A stretch of 64,000 nucleotides of DNA from Butyricimonas paravirosa (GCF_032878955.1 NZ_CP043839.1:2418001-2482000), one strand, 5' to 3'; shown: positions 1 through 9,296, numbered from the stretch's first letter. Notes: generated by a model from the sequence alone, not told the origin. A program made the numbers and translations.

Positions 1-42
1 TTCAAAAGAAAAACGACCTACCTCATATGATTTTAAGAATCC

Positions 43-2634
43 TTATTTATTTTCGAAAATGATCTTGTCATCCTTCACGTCTACCACGATACGGCTATCT
101 TTGGAGACTTCCTCTGCAAGAATCTGTTTTGACAAATCATTTAACAATGTACGTTGAATAACCCGTTTTACGGGACGAGCGCCAAACTGCGGATCATACC
201 CGGCATCTGCCAGCCATTGAACAGCCTTGTCGGTAATCTCGATGGCAATACCATTGTTTTCCAACATCTTCTTTACGCCATTGAATTGCAAACGTACAAT
301 ATCCACGATTTCCGACTTCTTCAACGGGGCAAACATGATGATCTCGTCGATACGGTTCAAGAACTCCGGCCGAATCGTCTGTTTCAACATCTCGTACACC
401 TCGTGATTCGTCTTGTCAAGTACCTCATCCCGGTTATTCTCATCGATGCCTTTCAAACGTTCCTGAATGATATGCGCACCGATATTCGAAGTCATGATGA
501 TAATCGTATTTTTGAAATCGACTACCCGACCTTTATTATCAGTTAAACGCCCGTCATCCAGCACTTGCAACAAGATGTTGAACACGTCGGGGTGAGCCTT
601 CTCAATCTCGTCCAGCAATACCACGGAATAGGGTTTCCGACGAACAGCCTCCGTCAACTGACCACCTTCATCATATCCCACGTACCCCGGAGGCGCCCCG
701 ATCAACCGGGAAACAGAATGACGCTCCTGGTACTCGGACATATCAATACGGGTCATCAAGGATTCATCGTCAAACAGGAACTCTGCCAATGCCTTTGCCA
801 ACTCGGTCTTACCGACACCCGTGGTTCCGAGGAAGATAAACGAACCGATAGGACGTTTCGCATCCTGCAATCCTGCACGGTTACGACGAACGGCATCTGC
901 CAGTGCCGTAATGGCCATTTCCTGACCGACTACCCGTTTGTGCAACTCGTCTTCCAAGTGTAATAATTTCTGACGCTCGCTCTGCATCATCCGGCTCACC
1001 GGAATGCCCGTCCACTTGGACACGACAGCCGCGATATCATCTTCCGTCACCTCTTCCCGAATCAACGACTCTCCATGTTTCATATCCGCCAGCTTGGCCT
1101 TCACCTCTTCAATACGACGCTCGGCCTCCTTAATCTTACCGTAACGAATCTCGGCAACCTTTCCGTAATCGCCTTCCCGCTCGGCCCGGTCTGCCTCGAA
1201 ACGGTACTGTTCAATCGCATCCTTATTCTTCTGGATCTCGTCAATCAAAGAACGCTCAGACTCCCATTGGGCTCGCAATTTCGTACGCTCTTGATTCAAA
1301 TCGGCCAAATCTTTCTGGATCTCGTCCAGTTTCTTACTTTTCCCTTCCCGCTTAATCGCCTCTTTCTCGATTTCCAACTGTTTGATCTTACGGTCCAGTT
1401 CATCAATCTCCTCCGGCACGGAATTCATCTCCAAACGCAGACGGGCAGCCGCCTCATCTACCAAGTCGATAGCTTTATCCGGCAAGAATCGATCCGAAAT
1501 ATACCTGTGAGATAACTCCACGGATGCAATGATGGCATCATCCGTGATCCGTACCTTATGGTGATTCTCGTAACGCTCCTTCAATCCCCGCATGATACTG
1601 ATCGCGCTCATCACGTCCGGTTCGTCAATCATCACTTTCTGGAAACGACGCTCCAAGGCTTTATCCTGTTCAAAATATTTCTGGTACTCGTTCAACGTGG
1701 TTGCACCGATAGCCCTTAGATCACCACGAGCCAAAGCGGGTTTCAATATATTCGCCGCATCCATTGCCCCGTCAGACTTTCCAGCCCCCACCAAGGTATG
1801 AATCTCATCGATAAACAGGATAATTTCTCCTTCTGAAGACAACACCTCGTTCACAACCGATTTCAAACGTTCCTCGAATTCTCCTTTATACTTTGCCCCC
1901 GCGATCAAGGCTCCCATATCCAGCGAGTAAATACTCTTGGATGCCAGATTTGAAGGCACATCCCCGTTCACGATACGCTGTGCCAATCCCTCGGCAATAG
2001 CCGTTTTACCAACACCCGGCTCTCCGATTAAAATCGGGTTATTTTTTGTTCTCCGGGACAATATCTGTAATACCCGACGGATTTCATCATCTCGTCCGAT
2101 TACAGGATCCAGCTTACCGTTCCGGGCTCTTTCATTCAAATTGATGGCATACCTCCCCAGCGCATCATAATTATCTTCTGCCGACTGAGAATTTACTTTC
2201 GACCCCTTCCGCAACTCGTCAATCGCCGCACGGGTTTCCTTCTCGGTCATTCCCGCATCCTTCAACATACCGGAAACCGGATCCTTCACTGATAATAATC
2301 CCAATAAAATATGTTCCAAAGAAACATACTGGTCACCCATCTCTCCCGCCAACGTCGTGGCTTTCTCCAACACCTTATTAGCCTCGTCGGACAAATAGGG
2401 AGAACCTCCCGACACTTTCGGGTATCCATCCACGATTCGATCCAAAGCTGCCAAGACATTCCGGCTATTTACACCCAACTTGTTAAAAATAAAGTTCGTG
2501 ATGTTCTCGCCTTTCTCGATCACGCCTCTCAACAGATGACCTGTTTCGATGGCTTGCTGACCTTTTGCCTGCGCAAGTTGCACGGCTGACTGCACGGCCT
2601 CTTGCGACTTAATTGTATAATTGTTCATGTTCAT
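43..2634 (-). CDS. clpB: ATP-dependent disaggregase ClpB
   Basis: An 863-residue Hsp100 chaperone of normal ClpB length, which works with DnaK to pull proteins out of aggregates in the cytoplasm. Visible domains in order: a Clp N-terminal repeat domain (about 1-145), a first AAA+ module with Walker A GEPGVGKT at 204-211 and Walker B-type LFIDEIHTLVGAG, a long coiled-coil middle domain (about 400-530, rich in E, K and R), then a second AAA+ module with GTTGVGKTELAKAL and the GYVGYDEGG pore segment. The middle domain separates ClpB from ClpA and ClpC. ATG at 2634 and a second ATG at 2628 are both possible starts. It stands alone, transcribed leftward, with only 42 bases left after its stop before the window edge. 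I saw no heat-shock operator. The family call is certain. Confidence 0.97.
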   Translation of the reverse strand: MNMNNYTIKSQEAVQSAVQLAQAKGQQAIETGHLLRGVIEKGENITNFIFNKLGVNSRNVLAALDRIVDGYPKVSGGSPYLSDEANKVLEKATTLAGEMGDQYVSLEHILLGLLSVKDPVSGMLKDAGMTEKETRAAIDELRKGSKVNSQSAEDNYDALGRYAINLNERARNGKLDPVIGRDDEIRRVLQILSRRTKNNPILIGEPGVGKTAIAEGLAQRIVNGDVPSNLASKSIYSLDMGALIAGAKYKGEFEERLKSVVNEVLSSEGEIILFIDEIHTLVGAGKSDGAMDAANILKPALARGDLRAIGATTLNEYQKYFEQDKALERRFQKVMIDEPDVMSAISIMRGLKERYENHHKVRITDDAIIASVELSHRYISDRFLPDKAIDLVDEAAARLRLEMNSVPEEIDELDRKIKQLEIEKEAIKREGKSKKLDEIQKDLADLNQERTKLRAQWESERSLIDEIQKNKDAIEQYRFEADRAEREGDYGKVAEIRYGKIKEAERRIEEVKAKLADMKHGESLIREEVTEDDIAAVVSKWTGIPVSRMMQSERQKLLHLEDELHKRVVGQEMAITALADAVRRNRAGLQDAKRPIGSFIFLGTTGVGKTELAKALAEFLFDDESLMTRIDMSEYQERHSVSRLIGAPPGYVGYDEGGQLTEAVRRKPYSVVLLDEIEKAHPDVFNILLQVLDDGRLTDNKGRVVDFKNTIIIMTSNIGAHIIQERLKGIDENNRDEVLDKTNHEVYEMLKQTIRPEFLNRIDEIIMFAPLKKSEIVDIVRLQFNGVKKMLENNGIAIEITDKAVQWLADAGYDPQFGARPVKRVIQRTLLNDLSKQILAEEVSKDSRIVVDVKDDKIIFENK

Positions 2635-2805
2635 AGTCTCATTTTCTCCTTTCTGCCTTCAATTTTACAAAGTATATACCGAAACTCTTATCCAAAAGTT
2701 TCATCTGGACAAAATGAAAAAACATTTCAACCTATAACATTAACAATCAATAAAAAAACGAACTATTGATTTTCGTTTTCTAAAACAAGAGGCATTACAA
2801 ATATG

Positions 2806-2846
2806 TCATTTTGTCTTCATGTTTTACAAATTACATGACAAAATGA
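2806..2846 (-). terminator. Probable terminator after mtnA
   Basis: Inverted repeat TCATTTTGTC (2806-2815) and GACAAAATGA (2837-2846), with CATG extending the pairing after a two-base bulge. It lies just beyond the mtnA stop in the mtnA-clpB gap. The stem is AT-rich and there is no clean T run, so it may be only a weak terminator. Confidence 0.45.
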
Positions 2847-2851
2847 CTTAA

Positions 2852-3907
2852 TTATTTACATTCTTTCCATCCCCGGAATGTGTCACTAAACGGAGGATAA
2901 GCGATCCCTTTCTCCGTGATAATGGCAGTGATCAACTCGGCAGGAGTCACGTCAAAGGCGGGATTATACACGTGAATCCCCTCGGGTGCAATTCTTCGAG
3001 CATACCATTTCTCGGTCACCTCTGCCGGATCACGTTCCTCAATTTTAATCTCTTTGCCCGTGGGACAATCCATATCAATGGTAGACGTCGGCCCCAGCAC
3101 GTAAAACGGAATCCCATAATATTTAGCCAACACGGCTACCCCCGAAGTACCGATTTTATTTGCCGTGTCTCCATTGGCAGCCACCCGGTCACACCCAACC
3201 AGCACGGCCTGCACCCATCCCTGTTTCATCACCGAAGAGGCCATATTATCACATATCAAGGTTACATCCACTCCCGCTTTCTGCAATTCGAAGGCCGTCA
3301 ACCTCGCCCCTTGCAATAACGGGCGGGTTTCATCGGCAAAAACCGAAAAACCGAATCCTTGTTCCTGTCCCAAATAAATCGGGGCCAAAGCCGTACCGTA
3401 TTCAGAAACCGCCAGATGCCCCGCGTTACAATGCGTGAGCAAGCCCATTCCCGGTTTCAACAGCGACAATCCATGTTCTCCAATTTTCCGGCACGCCGCC
3501 GCATCTTCTTTCCGAATCGCCTCGGCCTCTTCCCGCAAGACTTGTTTCAAAACTTCCACCCCCGCACCTTGACATTTCAACAACGCAACTTCCATTCGCT
3601 CCAATGCCGTAAATAAATTTACCGCCGTAGGCCGGGAAGATGCCAGATAATTCTTCACCCTTGCAAACTCCCGGTAGAAATCATCAACCTCGTCCACCTT
3701 TTGCATACACACAGAAATCCCGTAAGCGGCAGCCACCCCGATGGCAGGCGCACCCCTTACCTTTAACAAATAAATGGCCTCCCAAATTTCCTCCGGAGTT
3801 TTCAACGCCAAATAAACTTCCCGTTCCGGAAGTTGCGTCTGGTCAATAATCACCAACGCACCCAGCTCATAATCCGCACGTGCGGTCACGATCGTAAACA
3901 AATCCAT
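2852..3907 (-). CDS. mtnA: S-methyl-5-thioribose-1-phosphate isomerase
   Basis: A 351-residue MtnA/eIF2B-alpha-like isomerase that converts methylthioribose-1-phosphate to methylthioribulose-1-phosphate in methionine salvage. Diagnostic motifs: VRGAPAIGVAAAYG near the N terminus, HCNAG carrying the catalytic cysteine, ADETRPLLQGARLTA, and GCDRVAANGDTANKIGT, which contains the catalytic aspartate. The reading frame is open ten codons further up, but MDLFTI at 3907 gives the usual family N terminus. No other salvage gene (mtnK, mtnB, mtnD) is adjacent, so the partner enzymes must lie elsewhere or the enzyme may act on a related sugar phosphate. Function is well supported by motifs; its role in this organism is inferred. 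Confidence 0.92.
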   Translation of the reverse strand: MDLFTIVTARADYELGALVIIDQTQLPEREVYLALKTPEEIWEAIYLLKVRGAPAIGVAAAYGISVCMQKVDEVDDFYREFARVKNYLASSRPTAVNLFTALERMEVALLKCQGAGVEVLKQVLREEAEAIRKEDAAACRKIGEHGLSLLKPGMGLLTHCNAGHLAVSEYGTALAPIYLGQEQGFGFSVFADETRPLLQGARLTAFELQKAGVDVTLICDNMASSVMKQGWVQAVLVGCDRVAANGDTANKIGTSGVAVLAKYYGIPFYVLGPTSTIDMDCPTGKEIKIEERDPAEVTEKWYARRIAPEGIHVYNPAFDVTPAELITAIITEKGIAYPPFSDTFRGWKECK

Positions 3908-4001
3908 GTTGAAAATAGTTTTTCGCAATATTAACAAAAAACATTTACAGTAACCACATATTTCCTCACAGATTACGCCATGTTAGTATTGTCCTTCCGT
4001 C

Positions 4002-4997
4002 TCACTCTTTTTTACTCTCCTTATCCACCAATGCATCCAGATCTTGCACCAAATAATCATCTTTCACCCGGTAAAGAAGATTTCTTCGTGTCCCGGAGAA
4101 AGGTTGTTCAACCCCTATAAAAACCTCGCTCTTTCCAAGTTCCTTTAGCACGTAAGGCTGAAAAATATCAGCCACATTCTTTATCACGTGCCGCTTGGAT
4201 AAAAAATACTTAGCCGCTTTTTCTTCTACATAACCATTTCTCGTTATCACGTAAAATGTCGAGTCTGTATCGAACACAACCCCAAGCCGGCTGGATAACA
4301 CCCCATCATAATAAACAAGAGCCTGAAACTGATAAATATTATCCAATTTCAATTGTACAGCCCCATATCCTTCCTGCCGTTCATAACAAAGATGATATTT
4401 ATTATTCTGAAAATAGTACGTAAATCCTTCCACTATTCTATCACGTTCATTTTTAGGCCTGTATATTTTATTGGCTAGCACCTTATTTACTAACGGAGAG
4501 ACATTTTTCCTCAAGATCTTATTTATCTCCGCCCGACTCAGGGATGTATGCGTTTGCGGTCCCCAATAACGAGTCTCGATAACCGTGTCTCGTTGATTTT
4601 TCACAACAGAGGCTTTATTTTTTATCCCATACTCTATTAATTGGAGTGCCTTCACCGCATCATACGTCTTCTCATGCACGTGAAACACCAACGTATCGCC
4701 CGATTTTCCTCGCTTGTACCATAATTTATATTCGGGAACAATATCTTCCACATAAGAATGCTTGAAATCGAGATAAATCGGTTGCTTACAACCCAGTTCC
4801 TTGGATAACATCTCTACCAGCCGAGCAATAATATGAGATTTATATCTTTCCTCGTGATTGCTGAAACCACACGAATACGTAACCCGGACATTACCGAAAT
4901 CTTTTGTAAATCCCCAATCCGAATGGCCCCATGCCGGTAGTACCGACAAAATAAATACCATCACCACCAAACTGTTTTTTATCTTACTCGTCTTCAT
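4002..4997 (-). CDS. Exported protein of unknown function
   Basis: I do not recognise a family. From ATG at 4997 the product has 331 residues and a clear signal peptide (MKTSKIKNSLVVMVFILSVLPAWG), so it should be periplasmic or surface-exposed; an in-frame ATG at 5003 would add two residues. The mature part is rich in tyrosine, lysine and beta-prone stretches and has a lysine/glutamate-rich tail. It has no lipobox, no membrane segment after the signal, and no recognisable catalytic motif. It ends 94 bases from mtnA and starts just downstream of the MFS pump gene in the same direction, so it could be co-transcribed with the pump. Confidence 0.7.
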   Translation of the reverse strand: MKTSKIKNSLVVMVFILSVLPAWGHSDWGFTKDFGNVRVTYSCGFSNHEERYKSHIIARLVEMLSKELGCKQPIYLDFKHSYVEDIVPEYKLWYKRGKSGDTLVFHVHEKTYDAVKALQLIEYGIKNKASVVKNQRDTVIETRYWGPQTHTSLSRAEINKILRKNVSPLVNKVLANKIYRPKNERDRIVEGFTYYFQNNKYHLCYERQEGYGAVQLKLDNIYQFQALVYYDGVLSSRLGVVFDTDSTFYVITRNGYVEEKAAKYFLSKRHVIKNVADIFQPYVLKELGKSEVFIGVEQPFSGTRRNLLYRVKDDYLVQDLDALVDKESKKE

Positions 4998-5075
4998 TAT
5001 CATATTATTTTGCACGACATTCTTTACAAATATAAAGATTTCAGAAGACAAATTACTTGCACATTCAGAATATTC

Positions 5076-6245
5076 TCAAGCTCTCGCCATTTTCAACACC
5101 TTCCAAGTACAAACCAGAATCAACACGCAACACACGAACATAATAGCACTCGTCGAGTAAAGAATATTTCCCATACCCGTTAAAGGAGAAACAATCCCTC
5201 CTCCCAAGAAGGTCAAGAAACCGAGTATTGCAGAGGCCGTCCCCGAATTCTGCCTTTCCAGATTCAAAGCCAGCGTCGTGGAAGTCGGCAGTATAATTCC
5301 CAAGAAAAAAAGAAACAGGAAAAAGACAATCTCAATAATGATAACGGATAATTCCATGCAGAGAGCCGCCCCGGTGCAACAGCACAGGAACATAAATCCC
5401 CATACACCCACTCGCAAAGCATGTTCATTCGACCGGAAACGAACCACACTCAGACTACCCAACATGATTGCCACGGCATTGCAGGCAAAACAAACGCTAT
5501 ACATAACAGGAGAAAGATGGTAATGTTCCTGAAAAACAAACGGCGAAGATGCGATATATGAAAACATCACTCCCATTCCCAAGACTTGAATCGACACGAA
5601 ATACATGAATTTCCGATGCCGCAACACCTCTTTATAATAAACAAACCGCTCTTTCAACTCCCCTTGTAATCGGTTTTCTTTAGACAAAGAATCATGAAAC
5701 CTTAACAAAACCAGCAACAACAATATCCCGATTAACACCAGCAACCCGAATATTCCCCGCCAATTCGTCACCAATAGCAACAGCCCTCCCAACACAGGCG
5801 CACAAATCGGAGCTAATCCCTGCACGCAAGCCAGCATGGAAAAGAATTTCGCCAAATCCTTTCCCCCGTACAAATCAGTCGCTATCGACTTGGAAATCAC
5901 GATTCCCCCCGCACCCGAAAATCCTTGGATAAAACGAGCCAGAATAAAAATCTCTATACTAGGCGAGAAGACACAGCCAATCGATGACAAAACAAAGAAG
6001 AACATCGAGATCACTAACGGCCGCTTTCTTCCAAATTTATCACTCACCGGACCCAAAAATATCTGTCCCACAGCCAACCCGATCATACTAAACGTCAAAC
6101 TCAACTGCACCTGCGAGGCTGTCGTATCAAAATAAGTCACCAAATTGGGAAATGCCGGCAAGTAAAAGTCCGTCACGAAAGGCCCTAGGGCCGAAACCAT
6201 TCCGACGACAATAAGTATGTAAATTTTCGAATTTTTCTGTTCCAT
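5076..6245 (-). CDS. Bcr/CflA-family MFS drug efflux transporter
   Basis: A 389-residue inner-membrane proton antiporter with about 12 hydrophobic segments, the standard MFS length. The N-terminal segment GPFVTDFYLPAFP, the loop 2-3 motif DKFGRKRP (MFS motif A), and ARFIQGFSGAGG in helix 4 match the Bcr/CflA drug-resistance subfamily (bicyclomycin, chloramphenicol and sulfonamide exporters). The substrate cannot be read from sequence. It is divergent from an AraC regulator about 130 bases away, which suggests control by that regulator, and the next gene on that side encodes a bile-salt-hydrolase-family enzyme. A bile-acid or antibiotic substrate is therefore plausible but is inference. Confidence 0.9.
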   Translation of the reverse strand: MEQKNSKIYILIVVGMVSALGPFVTDFYLPAFPNLVTYFDTTASQVQLSLTFSMIGLAVGQIFLGPVSDKFGRKRPLVISMFFFVLSSIGCVFSPSIEIFILARFIQGFSGAGGIVISKSIATDLYGGKDLAKFFSMLACVQGLAPICAPVLGGLLLLVTNWRGIFGLLVLIGILLLLVLLRFHDSLSKENRLQGELKERFVYYKEVLRHRKFMYFVSIQVLGMGVMFSYIASSPFVFQEHYHLSPVMYSVCFACNAVAIMLGSLSVVRFRSNEHALRVGVWGFMFLCCCTGAALCMELSVIIIEIVFFLFLFFLGIILPTSTTLALNLERQNSGTASAILGFLTFLGGGIVSPLTGMGNILYSTSAIMFVCCVLILVCTWKVLKMARA

Positions 6246-6356
6246 AATCTCTAGTTTTTATCATTTTTACATCGCGAATATCCCCAACATTCTACAAACA
6301 TTTTCGTCCTAATCATCCACAGATTTGCCCTATAATGCTTTTTCGTGCAAATATCT

Positions 6357-6364
6357 TATCTTTG
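6357..6364 (+). promoter_or_regulatory. Promoter -7 box (TATCTTTG) for the AraC gene
   Basis: TATCTTTG fits the Bacteroidetes TAnnTTTG consensus and sits 11 bases before ATG 6375. It overlaps an upstream in-frame GTG at 6345, which argues against that GTG as the start. No good TTTG box is seen 19-21 bases upstream, so the assignment is moderate. Confidence 0.45.
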
Positions 6365-6374
6365 TTTCCGGAAC

Positions 6375-7277
6375 ATGAAACCAGAGTACATGCAAAAAGG
6401 AAATGACATACCAAACAGCACGACAATCCCCTCTCTTGGAAATTTCTTCATTTCCATGTTAAGCAAGGAATCCTTCATCCAATTATTTCCGCTCCACAAG
6501 CCACGACGTAACGACATCAACGGCCTGACCGTCATCATGATTACCGCCGGAGAAGGTCATTTGAAAATCAATACTAAAGACCACCTCGTTCACCCCGGCA
6601 CGTTAATCTCTCTTTTACCTTTCCACCTGATCGAGAATCATTACCTGTCAGATGATTTCGCTTGTAAATACCTGTCTTACAGCTTTGACTTCATGGTTGA
6701 TTTCCCGTTCGTTCTCAAATCGGGGACCTCGGAAAGAATAGGCAACAAACCCTACCTATCCTTAACAAACGAAGAATTCAACCACCTGGACGAATTCTTC
6801 GTTTTTATTTCCCACCAGGCAGCCAGACTCGATCATCCCTCCCGGGAGGAGATCACCAAAGCCTTACTTTTCTCCTTCATCGCGGAACTCAGTTTCATTT
6901 ACTCTCACCAAACCGTACTCGTGGGTACCAATCGCCAAAAACAAATTGTAGACGATTTCTTCCGGCTATTGCACCAGCACCACAAACAAGAACGCTCCCC
7001 ATCGTTCTATGCCGACAAACTTTGCATGACATCGAAATACCTATCGAGCATACTGAAACAAACCACCGATTGCTCCCTCTACCAGTGGATAACGAATTTC
7101 AGCCTGCAAGAAGCCAAAGTATTATTGAGATCATCGGACATGAGTATCATCCAGATTTCCGAGGAACTTAACTACCCGAACTCTTCCTTTTTCGCCCGCT
7201 TTTTCAAAAAACACACGGGCATGACCCCCCTACAATTCAGAAACAACAAGCAAGTTCATGAAACTTCCGAAGAATGA
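6375..7277 (+). CDS. AraC-family transcriptional regulator
   Basis: About 300 residues from ATG 6375; ATG 6390 is an alternative. The C-terminal 100 residues form the double helix-turn-helix of AraC/XylS proteins: KLCMTSKYLSSILKQ for the first helix pair and ISEELNYPNSSFFARFFKKH followed by GMTPLQFR for the second. The N-terminal 190 residues look like a cupin-type sensor (GHLKINTKDHLVHPGTLISL). It is divergent from the Bcr/CflA pump and lies 48 bases upstream of the choloylglycine hydrolase on the same strand. Neighbours suggest it regulates one or both; the ligand is unknown. Confidence 0.9.
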   Translation: MKPEYMQKGNDIPNSTTIPSLGNFFISMLSKESFIQLFPLHKPRRNDINGLTVIMITAGEGHLKINTKDHLVHPGTLISLLPFHLIENHYLSDDFACKYLSYSFDFMVDFPFVLKSGTSERIGNKPYLSLTNEEFNHLDEFFVFISHQAARLDHPSREEITKALLFSFIAELSFIYSHQTVLVGTNRQKQIVDDFFRLLHQHHKQERSPSFYADKLCMTSKYLSSILKQTTDCSLYQWITNFSLQEAKVLLRSSDMSIIQISEELNYPNSSFFARFFKKHTGMTPLQFRNNKQVHETSEE

Positions 7278-7325
7278 AACAAAAAGCCGTTTTCCCCGTT
7301 ATCTTAAAATAAAAACAATGCTCTT

Positions 7326-8414
7326 ATGAAACAGAAATTATCAATAACCCTATGGGTGATATTGCCCCTTATCACCTTCTTCCCCAGAGGACTCAAAGCC
7401 TGCACCGGAATCACGTTGAAAGCCAAGGATGGTTCCTGCATCGTGGCCCGCACCATAGAATGGGGAGGTAGCAATCTCAATAGCCAATATGTTGTCGTAC
7501 CAAGAGAATATAAACAACAATCCTACATTCCCGGCGGCACAACAGAAGGGATGATTTTCACGGCTCGCTACGGGTATATCGGGCTAGCCGTGGAGCAAGA
7601 ACAATTCGTGGCAGAAGGACTGAATGAGGCAGGACTCTCTGCCGGACTGTTTTACTTCCCGCAATACGGGAAATATGAAACTTATAATCCCAAAGAAAAA
7701 GCATCCAGCATTGCCGATCTACAACTCGTTTCATGGATATTGGGCAGTTGCAAGACCGTGGACGAAGTAAAAGAATCCATCAAAAAAGTTCATGTCATCG
7801 GTATCGATCCGAGGGCATCTACCGCCCACTGGCGTTTTGCCGACACCACCGGACGCCAGATCGTTCTCGAAATCATCAATGAAAAACCGATCTTTTACGA
7901 GAACAAACTAGGTGTACTGACCAACTCCCCAAGTTTCGACTGGCAGATGACAAACCTGAATAACCATGTCAACTTGATTCCCGGTATGGCCCCCTCCCAA
8001 CAACTAGACGGAGTGACTCTTACTTCTTTCGGAAACGGAAGTGGTTTTCTTGGTATACCGGGCGATATCACCCCTCCCTCCCGATTTGTCCGTGCCGCTT
8101 TCTATCAAGCAACCGCACCACGGCAAGAGACAGGGCAACAATCCGTTATTCAATGTTTCCAAATACTGAATAATTTTGACATACCCATCGGAATAGAGTT
8201 CGCTCCCGATCAAACTCCTGTTGATATTCCAAGTGCCACGCAATGGACCTCGGCAACCGACATGACGAACCGCATGATCTACTATCGTACCATGTACGAT
8301 AGCGCCATCCGTTGCATCGATCTCCGTAAGATCAATTTTGCCCGGGTAAAATATCAAACAGAGCCTCTCGACAGAGTAAACCAGCAACCGATAATCCCGA
8401 TTCGGATCGGATAA
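7326..8414 (+). CDS. Secreted choloylglycine hydrolase-family amidase (bile salt hydrolase or penicillin V acylase type)
   Basis: A 362-residue Ntn-hydrolase with a signal peptide ending LKA before Cys26, so signal cleavage would expose the catalytic N-terminal cysteine (CTGITL), as in secreted Gram-negative members. Other family residues are present: ARTIEW near residue 40, GLNEAGLSAG with the oxyanion asparagine, TNSPSFDW with the second asparagine, and SRFVRAAF with the conserved arginine. Glutamate stands at the usual aspartate position after ART, more typical of penicillin-acylase-like members. It hydrolyses an amide bond (conjugated bile acids, N-acyl amides or penicillin V); which one cannot be decided here. 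It follows the AraC gene closely and is probably in the same transcript. Confidence 0.88.
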   Translation: MKQKLSITLWVILPLITFFPRGLKACTGITLKAKDGSCIVARTIEWGGSNLNSQYVVVPREYKQQSYIPGGTTEGMIFTARYGYIGLAVEQEQFVAEGLNEAGLSAGLFYFPQYGKYETYNPKEKASSIADLQLVSWILGSCKTVDEVKESIKKVHVIGIDPRASTAHWRFADTTGRQIVLEIINEKPIFYENKLGVLTNSPSFDWQMTNLNNHVNLIPGMAPSQQLDGVTLTSFGNGSGFLGIPGDITPPSRFVRAAFYQATAPRQETGQQSVIQCFQILNNFDIPIGIEFAPDQTPVDIPSATQWTSATDMTNRMIYYRTMYDSAIRCIDLRKINFARVKYQTEPLDRVNQQPIIPIRIG

Positions 8415-8419
8415 TAAAA

Positions 8420-8447
8420 TAGAGGGGCCACTCAAGCAGTCCCTCTA
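8420..8447. terminator. Terminator between convergent genes
   Basis: TAGAGGG (8420-8426) pairs with CCCTCTA (8441-8447) around a 14-base loop. It sits between the convergent choloylglycine hydrolase and PepSY-like genes and could stop both. The T run is poor on either strand. Confidence 0.45.
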
Positions 8448-8467
8448 CACACACGTTCACTTTATCT

Positions 8468-8902
8468 TTAATCGTCAATATCCACTACCTGAAACTTATT
8501 ATTGAATTTAATCTCCAAGCGATTTGACAATTTGATCTCATATCCTTCCGAATCATGCTCGATCTCTAAAATTTTTGCCTCCGGATAATTGGCCTTCACA
8601 TATTTAAGTATCGCTTCCGGAATAATGGCAGCAGGAACCTCACCTGTCTTGCATTTCACCTCTGTCCAATCTCCCGATTTATCGAATTCCAACTTTTCCC
8701 CGCTTGCAAACACCACATCATAACTCTTGTAAAACAAACCCGTCTCCTGTGTTATCAATGCCACTTTCTGATCTTTAAAATAAGTCGTGATAAACGTCTG
8801 CGCCTTCGCCGGTAACTGATTCATCTCAATCGGCTTGTCATTATCAGCCTTTACTATCGTCATCGAGAATAAACATACGAGTAAAAAAACAATCTTTTTC
8901 AT
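8468..8902 (-). CDS. PepSY-like periplasmic protein (DUF2874 type)
   Basis: A 144-residue secreted protein with signal peptide MKKIVFLLVCLFSMTIVKA and no lipobox. The mature part holds two copies of a short alpha-beta-beta unit of the BLIP/PepSY-like kind: one around FITTYFKDQKVALI...YDVVFASGEKLEFDKSGDW, the other around ILKYVKANYPEAKILEIEHD...YEIKLSNRLEIKFN. The pattern 'strand, G or N turn, E/KLEFD' is typical of the Bacteroidetes PepSY-like family. Such proteins are often near two-component or cation-response genes, but none is next to it here. Binding partner unknown. Confidence 0.82.
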   Translation of the reverse strand: MKKIVFLLVCLFSMTIVKADNDKPIEMNQLPAKAQTFITTYFKDQKVALITQETGLFYKSYDVVFASGEKLEFDKSGDWTEVKCKTGEVPAAIIPEAILKYVKANYPEAKILEIEHDSEGYEIKLSNRLEIKFNNKFQVVDIDD

Positions 8903-8991
8903 ATTCTTCTATTTTTAATGGGTTACTATTTTATTATTTACATGACAAAAATATCCCCCGAATCTGAAAAGAATCTGGAAAAATTAAGAAC

Positions 8992-9296
8992 CTGTTTAAA
9001 TTTCGCATGGATAAGATAAAAATATCGAGTGTCAGTTGTTCAAAAGACAGGCTATCCAATACAAAATAGTTATCCACGAACAAGTTTTTACCACTTCCAT
9101 GGTATGCTGTTACACTATTGTTTGGCTAGGTCTTCTCCGTGCTTTCTCCGTGTCACTTGCGAGTGATCGCCGGAGGAAATACATTTGAACACAGCACAAA
9201 TCGAGACGGAGTCATATTGGAACATTAAAGGAACATCGAAGGGACATTGGCACGCCCTAGGGGTAATCAAAATTTTGTTCAACAAAATTTAAACAG
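8992..9296. mobile_element. Putative non-autonomous MITE-like element with 12-bp inverted ends
   Basis: This 386-base stretch between the PepSY-like and MATE genes has no gene. CTGTTTAAATTT at 8992-9003 is matched exactly as an inverted copy, AAATTTAAACAG, at 9285-9296, enclosing about 305 bp without an open reading frame. The right end covers the MATE stop codon (9289). Beside the right end is a second palindrome, AAATTTTGTT-C-AACAAAATTT (about 9270-9290). Inside is a three-unit 11-bp array (9219-9251). No convincing target duplication is visible. It could instead be a pair of terminator-like arms. Mobility is inferred from structure only. Confidence 0.45.
9219..9251. repeat. 11-bp tandem array, three units
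   Basis: GGAACATTAAA, GGAACATCGAA and GGGACATTGGC lie head to tail at exactly 11-base steps. Another 11-bp pair (GAATCTGAAAA, GAATCTGGAAA) lies at 8960-8981 just outside the left inverted end of the surrounding element. The period is close to one helical turn. Confidence 0.5.
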
